Shown in pieces: positions 57,065 to 64,000 of a DNA stretch of 64,000 nt (position 1 is the first letter of the stretch; each line of letters starts with the position of its first letter). Both the position numbers and the translations under genes were made by a program. This DNA is from Dryas octopetala (taxonomy: Eukaryota; Streptophyta; Magnoliopsida; Rosales; Rosaceae). The stretch covers positions 11,815,896-11,879,895 of the forward strand of contig OY992837.1 in the NCBI GenBank assembly GCA_963921425.1, in the 5' to 3' direction. Under the pieces are notes generated by a model. It saw nothing but the letters and a program-made list of their open reading frames with translations. It had not been told where the DNA came from and ran no database searches.

Positions 57065-58036
57065 TTAATAGCTTAGAAGGAATGCATTTCTCCAAAGCAA
57101 GATGAATTTCAAAACTCCATATATTTTGAGCAAATGCATTTTTCTAGCAAAACTATTCTGCAATTATTAGTTTTCTTTGTTATTTGTAGTAGGTCACTTT
57201 TTCAATTGCTGTGGTCTAAAGCTAGTAGGGAAAATTTTTCTTTTTCTTTTCTTTTAATTTAGATGAGTTTTATAGCTTCTCTTGTTTTTCTTCTTGCTTC
57301 TTCTAGTATGTAAGTTTTTCCCCTTCTAATTCGGTGTTTCATCAATAAATTTCAGCCACTACATTTTTTTTTTCTTTTTTTGAGAATAGCCACTAGGCTT
57401 TTGACTAAAAAGAATTAATAGTTAGATTATCACTTAGGCCAGGTAAGAATTTGGATATGGATGTCATGTATACACTATCGTCAGATGTATGGCATGGACA
57501 TTGTCACAGATTCTACCACCACGTTTTTGTGCAAAACCAGGTTCATCTGACCGGAGTCCATACATCAACATAGCACTAGTTCGCATCAATATGCAAGACT
57601 ATGAACTTTCGCATTTCAATTATGAGCATAATGGGAAGCAAGAACTAGTCAAAGTCACTTCTAAGATACTCATTGATTTTTGTTATCTTAATCAGTTATA
57701 TGTTAATAACAGCAGTCATCTCCAGCAGTGTATTTCCAAGTTCCAATACTTAGCAGAAATTAATACATTTAGACAAGTGCCATGACCTCTACATTGACTT
57801 TTTTCAGCATTCCCCCATAATGGTTTCAGAATAAAGTCCATAACCAAGCTTATCATATAGCAGTTTTTAACATAAGCAGGTAATTTTGTACTTTTGTAGC
57901 AGCCTATAGCTAGGTGGACACCAAAGACTGAACATATCCAGAGGTTTCGAGGAGGAAAAATTGTCCAATTCAATAATTTTGATAACACAAGTCCCAAGGT
58001 TATGCTCATAAGGAAAAAAGATAATATAAACATTTA
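57065..58036. other. Intergenic, DUF26 3' flank
   Basis: The first 350 bp or so resemble the 3' flanks of the other two DUF26 copies. Open frames at 57489-57785 and 57716-58033 show no motif. Confidence 0.5.
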
Positions 58037-58678
58037 TGGTGCGTTTGGATGAAGTAATACTTTGAAAATACTAAGGAATTTACAAATGATGGAATTTAAA
58101 ATGATGTGATTTAAAATTCTAGGATATATATGTCAATTCTCTTGTTTGGCTAACATATAAACATAATGGAATTCAAAATATGAAACTTATAGTAGTTTTA
58201 TTTTTTGATGCCATCAATTATAAATGAGTGATGGTGATGGTGACAACAATAAGGACGATGCTTGTGGTGAGTTGACGATGTTGGTAGGGGTCATGATCCA
58301 CGGGAGGTGAGAGAAATTGTGGTAGTGAAAATTGGGGTGGTGGTGATGGCGGAGACAACGGTGGTGGTGGCGACGGCAGCGGTGGTGCTGGTGGTAGCGG
58401 CGACAATATGGTGGTAGTATTGTGATTAATTGGCTAGGTGATGATCGAGTGGACATGACTTATTTTTCTTTTATAAAAATTAGAATTTTGAAAATGACAT
58501 CAATTTAGGTAGAATTTAAAATTTGAATATATAGCGCTCAAATCTCAAGTTTGTTTGCATATTGAATTTACAAAATTCTGTTTTTATAAACTCAAATAAG
58601 AAAATTATAACATGTAATTTCTTAAATATTGAGTTTTGTTTAAATTCCAAATTTTTTTTTCTCCTTCCAAATGCACCA
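58037..58678. mobile_element. PIF/Harbinger-type MITE, second copy
   Basis: Ends TGGTGCGTTTGGATGAAGTA and inverse TGGTGCATTTGGAAGG. Flanking duplication TTA (58034-58036, 58679-58681). The body aligns with 7551-8509 outside the minisatellite (CTAAGGAATTTACAAATGA; TTTTGAAAATGACATCAATT). The GGT/GGC core is only about 190 bp (58215-58420). Confidence 0.87.
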
Positions 58679-58681
58679 TTA

Positions 58682-59279
58682 CAGTAGAGAAAAGATTCTC
58701 AACTTCTTCTTTGGACCTATATACAAAATTTCTAATCTACAGAGGAAAATATATCCAGAATTAATGAGATAGTCTTACAATTATCCCAAATAATTAGATG
58801 TTTAAAGATCTGTGATTGCATTCATATGAAATGGTGAGCTGCTCTTGCTTTTTGCTATATTATTTGAAATTAGAAAAGACTGGCTGTTAACAAAGCTAAG
58901 TGTGAGCTAGTAATGCAGCCATAGAACCAATAACCGTGCCATTTCTACAAGCAGCAATCATAGATGCCAATATTCTCCAGAGACTATGGCGAACCATGAA
59001 AGATAACTTTTCCAAAATTTAGAAAGTTTACAATGTATACAAGCTCGTTAATTAAATAACCATGACAGAAGATTTAGATCCAAAACAACGGTCACTTAGT
59101 AGCTTATATGATCTTCCAAGCAGAACGTCTAGATTGAAGGATTTAAGTTTCCTTTAGAAAATCAGTAAGTCACATATTTCTTTTCGGCCATAACAAGTCA
59201 TAATAATTCTATTAGAGATTGGGTCCAAGTCCAACTCTTTCTATTAATATCAATAATTCTAGTTAAAATGTATACTTTG
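58682..59279. other. Intergenic, no gene recognised
   Basis: No coding motif found on either strand. May include decayed downstream parts of the helicase pseudogene. Confidence 0.4.
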
Positions 59280-59985
59280 CTATTTTAAGATAGAAGATTT
59301 TGCTCTAGCTAGTACGTTATCCCAATGTTCATTCGCCCGAAAATCAGCAACAAACCCTATATATGCTTCCATTCTCCCTTGCCCTAACACAAGAAAATAT
59401 TGCAACATCCTTTTCACGTCCCTGAAAGAAACAGTAAAGATCTTCATTAATGGAAAAAATTGTCTGTAAATATTAGAAGATTTAATGTTTCCATGGGACT
59501 GGGTTAACAAACCAACATCCAGTAACATCACCAGTGAGGCTGTGACCAAGGCCATCAAGATGGGTGAATGGCAGTTTTTAAGTTTAATCATGTAACTCCA
59601 CCAAACAAATTAATCTTAAACACTCCCAAAACATCGAAAAAGTAAAGATTGATCCCCTTATAAATTGAAATATTAAATGTCTAGTACTTTAGCCATGGGA
59701 AGAATGAGTCACCATCAACAGTAGTAATATCCACTACTTTTTCAGACTCCATTCTAAAGGTACTTTTGAAACGTTCTTTCAAGAGGTTTACTTGTGCACG
59801 ATACGGGGATATAATCGCAAACTGATGACTTGATTTGTCTGCTCTTTAATATTAGGACCATCCTCCAATGACCCTGCATAAAACTCGATCTCGAGATGGA
59901 AATTTAAAAAGCTCCTAATCTGCATTGGAATTTCATGCTTAAATGTTAGGTTTTGAAATCTCAGCAGCAGAAGCGTATAATCCAC
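59280..59985 (-). pseudogene. SEN1/MAA3-type RNA helicase fragment
   Basis: On the minus strand, pieces of the C-terminal helicase domain of the Upf1-like SEN1/MAGATAMA3 group occur in the right order but in different frames. These are IRSF...EFYAGSLEDGPNIKEQT (about 59850-59930), QFAIISPYRAQVNLLKERF (59768-59824), KVVDITTVDG (about 59710-59741), GREKDVAIFSCVRA (about 59380-59424) and GFVADFR (about 59323-59350), the last fused by a deletion to a later NEHWDNVLARAK-like string. The family unwinds RNA or RNA-DNA hybrids in the nucleus. The N-terminal motor domain is absent, and there are stops, frame changes and deletions, so this is a decayed fragment. Confidence 0.72.
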
Positions 59986-60400
59986 TTTAAAAAAATATGA
60001 ATTTAGGGAAAAGCCATATTATAAATATAAAAAATAAAAAAATAAAGAGCAACCATGATAAGACCTACGGCCTTGTCAAATTAGTATTTAAGATGCATGG
60101 CCCCAATTTAGCATTTCTTAATTGCATGAAACCCAAATCTAAAGAAACCCATGTACCCTCGTTAAAGCTAGCCTACCTAATTACAGAGATTTAGATTTCC
60201 CGTTGTTCAAAATAACTTTCTGTGGACATTAATTACCCTGTAGGTAACATTGTAAAATTGCAGAGGACCTTGGTAAAAACAATACCTAATAGCTAATGCC
60301 CTTCTCTTTTTCACATTCTGGTTTTACTATGTAAAGGGTAAAGGGTAATGGGTTATAACTTATAACTTTTTTTTGACCAATTTAATGGGTTATAACTTAT
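59986..60400. other. Intergenic, no gene recognised
   Basis: AT-rich, no motif found. Confidence 0.45.
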
Positions 60401-61239
60401 GGACCTGGATCCTCTGCCAGGCAAAATATACCAGACTTGTACCCAATTTTTAATCTCAACCCTTGATTCAAGTTTGATGGCTGAGATCTTGCCATATCAA
60501 CAAATCCTCTTTTTTTTCATAAAATAATAGGCCAAAATAATATTGAAAAGATTTTTTTTTTTTTAAAAACCACCATCAGCCCACCGCACCACCCACTCCT
60601 CCGGCTCTCCCGACCACCCTCCCTAGTCCCTACCTCCTACCCTTTTTTTTCTCTCTCTTCTTTTCTCTCCCTCTGCACTCTCTTTCCTTCTCTCTCTCTT
60701 CCTTCCATATCGGAGTCCCGAAGTCCGACGCAGAGGTGATGGTGCAGCGGTGGCTAGGGCTTCTTTCTTGTTGAAGTTCACCATCACACCATGCCCACAA
60801 AAATTCAAAACTTTGAGCAGCAAATTCTGGATATGATTCAAGAGGGAGAGTATAGGAAGAAATGGGTTTCAGACTTAGGGACTTTGCTTACACCACCATC
60901 ATTATGCCGAGAGAGTTGAGAGAGAGAAGGGAAGATGGAAAAATGGGAGGTGGGGACTGTGGAGGGTGGTCGAGAGCGCAGACAAGGAGGGTGGTCCGAT
61001 GGTGACGTGGAATGGGAGAGGAGGTGGGGAGGGTGGTCGGGAGGAAATGAGGGGAGGGAGGTGGCGGTGGGGTGGGTCTGGGCAGTGTACTGGTGTTTTT
61101 CTTTAAGTTTTTAATATTAATTTGGGGAAAATTAGTTTGGTGATGTGGCAACATCTCAACTATAGAAAAAAACTGAAGGGCTTGGATTAAAAGTCTGGTA
61201 CCAGTCTGGTATATTTTGCCTGGCAGAGGATCCAGGTCC
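60401..61239. mobile_element. Mutator-type element with gene-like cargo
   Basis: The terminal repeats are near identical over about 36 bp (GGACCTGGATCCTCTGCCAG, then GCAAAATATACCAGACT). The flanks are a perfect 9-bp duplication ATAACTTAT (60392-60400 and 61240-61248). No transposase. The interior has a pyrimidine-rich leader-like tract (60590-60710) followed by a short gene-like frame, and a G-rich right half. This is the organisation seen in Pack-MULEs that have picked up host sequence. Confidence 0.85.
60791..60919 (+). other. Short gene-like frame inside the Mutator-type element
   Basis: ATG at 60791 opens 42 codons (starts MPTKIQNFEQQILDMIQEGE, includes YRKKWVSDLGTLLTPPSLC) with a composition unlike the surrounding low-complexity DNA, and sits after a CT-rich leader-like tract. 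I do not recognise the protein. It may be the captured first exon of a host gene. Confidence 0.35.
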
Positions 61240-61407
61240 ATAACTTATATACTTATATGTAATCTTATTTTGAAAAGGCGTTCGGTAGGTTAGGGTAGGG
61301 TAGGGGGTGGGGTAAAAGATAGGATTCCACAAACTCCCAAAAGAAAGAGGGCATAAGCCAGTCACCTAGAAAATCATATCTTACTATCTTAGCAATGATT
61401 TTGTTTT

Positions 61408-61832
61408 GGACAATACTTGGGTCACCCTGGGGATACCCCAAGGTCACCCCATCTCTCTAAATTTCGATTTCGACAATGCCAGTGTATGATCAAAACTATT
61501 CATTTTTTAAATAACTTATTAAAGATCATCTCTGCAAAAAATCAAATCAATCGCAAATCTTTTGGCTATAAAACTGTTGTCAATTAAGTAGAAAAGTTAG
61601 ATGGTTTCTAATTAAAGAGTGATTTTTGTACCAAACCGTTGATTTTTTCTATTTAATCGACAATAGTTATACAACCAAACGATTTCTGATTGAGTTGATT
61701 TTTTCAGAGATGATCTATAATAGGTAATCTAAAAAGTAAACGGTTTCGATCATGCGCCGACATTATCAAATTTGCAATTTTGGGAGGTAGGGTGACTTTA
61801 AAATACTCCCAACGGGTGACCCAAGTATTGTC
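61408..61832. mobile_element. Foldback MITE
   Basis: GGACAATACTTGGGTCACCC at the left is inverted exactly at the right end, and similarity continues inward (ATGATCAAAACTATTC with its inverse, AACCAAACGATTTCTGATTG with its inverse). Flanks TTTTGTTTT and TTTTTTTTT could be a 9-bp duplication. Non-coding. Confidence 0.75.
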
Positions 61833-62089
61833 CTTTTTTTTTTTTGGTGGGATTTTCAATGACTTGCCATGAGTCTACTTTACAAGGTTGGATTGGATTT
61901 GGTGTGATAGCCAGATAGGTGATGGAGTCAGTCTAAATTTAGAGACATTATTTATTGCATATTTGAATCTAGAAAACCCCACATTATGGATGATAATATG
62001 GAAAACAGAAGATAAAGAAGTATTAAAGAGCGAAAGAGCAAAAGAGGAACTTGCATGTCTCGTAGGTGGTATCCCCATCCTCCCCTGTC

Positions 62090-62420
62090 TCTCTCTCTCT
62101 CTCTCCCTTTCTCTATCTCTCCTCTCCTTCTCTCTTTGTGACACCAGCTTGTCCCTATCACAGAGATAAGGCAAGTTATTTTCAAGGATGAACAGTTGCA
62201 CAACTTTTCTTTTTTCTGGACTTGACAGATTGGTGTCTTCAAGGGTACACATCAGCCTCTTCCACTCACCAAAGTCTTTCTATGTGTCTGTCATTTGCAC
62301 TTACATATAGAAAGATAAAGATAAAGAGAAAGAAAAAGAGAAAGAGAAAGAGAAAGAGAAAACTATGTGCGGTGTTGTTTGGTAGAAAGAGAAAGATAAA
62401 GATAAAAATAAAGAGAAATA
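62090..62420. repeat. CT- and GA-rich simple repeats
   Basis: (CT)n near 62090-62107 and a GAGAAA/GATAAA tract at 62308-62420. The block CACCAAAGTCTTTCTATGTG to GAAAACTGAAAAGA (62264-62433) is duplicated at 62841-62914, just before the protease start codon. Confidence 0.75.
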
Positions 62421-62562
62421 GAAAACTGAAAAGATAATTGCTTTTTATACAAACATAATTTACAAAATACTCGGCTACTTTATCTCACAGCTTGCAGTAG
62501 AAGCATTTTTTTTTTTTTTTTTCAAAATCATGGTAATTCCAAACTGGCCTTAGTGCTAAGCA

Positions 62563-62834
62563 GACTTTACAGAACAGAATCTTTGAGAAGGTAGCTTGCT
62601 TACTTAGTGCTGGCTAAGGAGACTTTACAGAACAGAATCTTTGAGAAGGTAGCTTGCTTACTTAGTGCTGGCTAAGGAGACTTTACAGAACAGAATCTTT
62701 GAGAAGGTAACTTGCTTACTTAGTGCTGGCTAAGGGGACATGACAGAACAGAATCTTTGAGAAGGTAACTTGCTTACTTAGTGCTTGCGCTAAGGAGAGG
62801 TAGTTTACTTGCTTAGTGATTGCTTGCGCTAAGG
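62563..62834. repeat. 58-bp minisatellite upstream of the protease gene
   Basis: Units begin at 62563, 62621, 62679 and 62737, exactly 58 bp apart (GACTTTACAGAACAGAATC, TTTGAGAAGGTAGCTTGCTT, ACTTAGTGCTGGCTAAG), with a decayed fifth unit to about 62834. The last units accumulate changes. Confidence 0.92.
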
Positions 62835-62928
62835 GTTCACCAAAGTCTTTCTGTGTGTCTGTCTCGCGCGGTGTTGTTAGGTAGAAAGAGAAAGAGAAGG
62901 AGAAAACTGAAAAGACAGGAAATTCAGA

Positions 62929-63783
62929 ATGGAAGTGGGGAAGGAAGACATAGTGAAAGCCCGTACGGACAAGAGAGAGTACAGGAGGGTCGTCCTTCCT
63001 AACTCCCTTGAAGTCCTCCTCATCAGCGATCCTGAAACTGACAAGGCACACCACCCCCTCTAATGCTCATTTCTCATGGCCTGCTTTTTCTTTTTTCCTT
63101 TTTAATTTGTTTTGGTCAATTCAATACGTTTGTTATTGCCAAATTTACAATCTCTGGGCTTGTGCATCTACTATATATTTATTTATTTGTTTAATTCTTA
63201 TTTTCTCAGTGTGCTGCTTCCATGGATGTCCGTGTTGGTTCTTTCAGCGACCCTGATGGCCTGGAGGGCCTTGCCCATTTCCTTAGTAACTTTAATTTTT
63301 CTATTACTATTTTTCTTTTGTTCTGGTATTTTGATATTATATTTGGTATTTACATTTCTATTTGTATAAAAATTTAAATTCTAAAAGAAGGCACTTTAAG
63401 TTTTATTCTGATGCCATTGGTTTAGCAGTGGCTATTCTTAGTATGGTACACAGTAGATTCTATAATAATAGAACGTGGGCTTGTTTTCGATTATTGAGAA
63501 ACACTGAATAGAAGTTAATATTTCTTATATTGATCGAGTTTTTTTAAAGGTGAACTAGAATATGAGTTTATTTTCCTAAAAAGCATAGATATTGATATTT
63601 GTTATATATTTGCACGACTTGTCGTTAGTAAGCTGAAGCCTTTAATGATGGGGTTGAAAAGCGTAAGCTGTTTCGTGACTTTCTTTTTTTGAATATTGCT
63701 CGTATTTTGTGGCAGTGCATATGCTGTTTTATGCTAGTGAAAAGTACCCTTTGGAGAACAGTTACAGGAAGTATATCACCGAG
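62929..63783 (+). CDS. Insulin-degrading-enzyme-like M16 metalloprotease, 5' exons (partial)
   Basis: Start of a plant IDE-like zinc protease of family M16 (peroxisomal or cytosolic peptide degradation). Exon 1 is 62929-63045 (MEVGKEDIVKARTDKREYRR, then SLEVLLISDPETDK), exon 2 is 63210-63285 (CAASMDVRVGSFSDPDGLEG, then LAHFL) and exon 3 is 63716-63783 (HMLFYASEKYPLENSYRKY, then ITE). Phases agree. Two oddities. The exon 1 donor is GC (AAG|GCACAC) in a weak context. At the exon 2/3 junction the only in-frame splice gives HFLMH instead of the zinc-binding HFLEH, so the catalytic glutamate is lost. The next exon (family GGSTNA) is not seen before the window ends. Possibly a decaying or truncated copy. 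Confidence 0.75.
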
Positions 63784-64000
63784 GTACTTACGAACTCTAG
63801 CATATGCTGTTTTATTCTAGTGTCAAATTTCATTCTGCAGCAGCATTCAATTAAATAAAAAAAGAAAAAAGAAAAAAGATTTTTATTGTTTTTTTTTTTC
63901 CCATTTTCCTCCACTTTCTCTTGCTGATTGTCAAACTTTGTTGAAAGCAGTGGAAGTTAATATGATAAAAAAACAAAAAACAAAGCCTAGACTAAGACAT

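Noticed and set aside
61280-61320. Telomere-like TTAGGGTAGGG run
   Set aside because: Only a few irregular GGTAGGG-type units, not the plant TTTAGGG repeat; ordinary G-rich sequence between two elements.
1-64000. tRNA, rRNA or other structured RNA genes
   Set aside because: I looked for tRNA-like cores and ribosomal segments and saw none. The only tRNA-related signals are retrotransposon primer-binding sites.

Overview
This is a stretch of plant nuclear genome, almost certainly from a flowering dicot. It is AT-rich, the genes have introns with GT-AG borders, and the families present (NAC factor, two-domain DUF642 wall protein, DUF26/Gnk2 secretory proteins, sterol methyltransferase SMT1) are plant families. 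Most of the DNA is transposon-derived. I cannot name the species.

Layout. 1-3898: degenerate Ty1/copia relic ending in an LTR; its 5' part is studded with short hairpins sharing a YWGAA-type loop. 3899-10254: no gene; it holds a foldback MITE, a complete TRIM and a PIF/Harbinger-type MITE swollen by a GGT/GGC minisatellite. 10255-13712 (-): intact three-exon NAC gene with a foldback element in each intron. 13713-17469: a CT/TA microsatellite and a hAT-like element ending about 390 bp before the next start codon. 17470-19572 (+): intact three-exon DUF642 gene. 19573-25934: repeats, including a copia gag scrap, a probable long-TIR element with a hAT nested in it, and a gypsy-like LTR. 25935-26680 (+): frameshifted DUF26 gene. 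28775-29545: partial copy of SMT1. 30044-38602: composite copia insertion (-) with a 200-base N gap, flanked by matching target-site duplications. 39863-44974 (+): intact 13-exon SMT1. 45662-46990: copia relic joined to a DUF26 fragment. 47020-48585: hAT-like element. 50250-51045: foldback element with a Mutator-type MITE inside it. 51180-57064 (+): third DUF26 gene, split by a complete 5.1-kb copia element. 58037-61832: Harbinger MITE, SEN1/MAA3-type helicase pseudogene, Mutator-type element, foldback. 62929-63783 (+): first exons of an insulin-degrading-enzyme-like M16 protease, cut by the window edge.

The host genes are unrelated in function and are not an operon. SMT1 is the first committed C-24 methylation of cycloartenol. 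DUF642 is an apoplastic cell-wall protein. NAC is a nuclear regulator. DUF26 proteins are secreted. The clearest shared history is duplication: three DUF26 copies (all disrupted here) and one SMT1 gene plus a fragment, separated and broken by retrotransposons.

Most unusual signals: (a) about two dozen short hairpins with a conserved loop and covarying stems at 128-2646; (b) a 12-nt perfect self-complement between the LTR and the normal primer-binding position of the copia at 30044-38602, suggesting non-tRNA (self-) priming; (c) a 67-bp perfect inverted duplication replacing the RNase H region in the same element; (d) a DUF26 reading frame split by a datable copia insertion; (e) an M16 protease whose zinc-motif glutamate appears lost.
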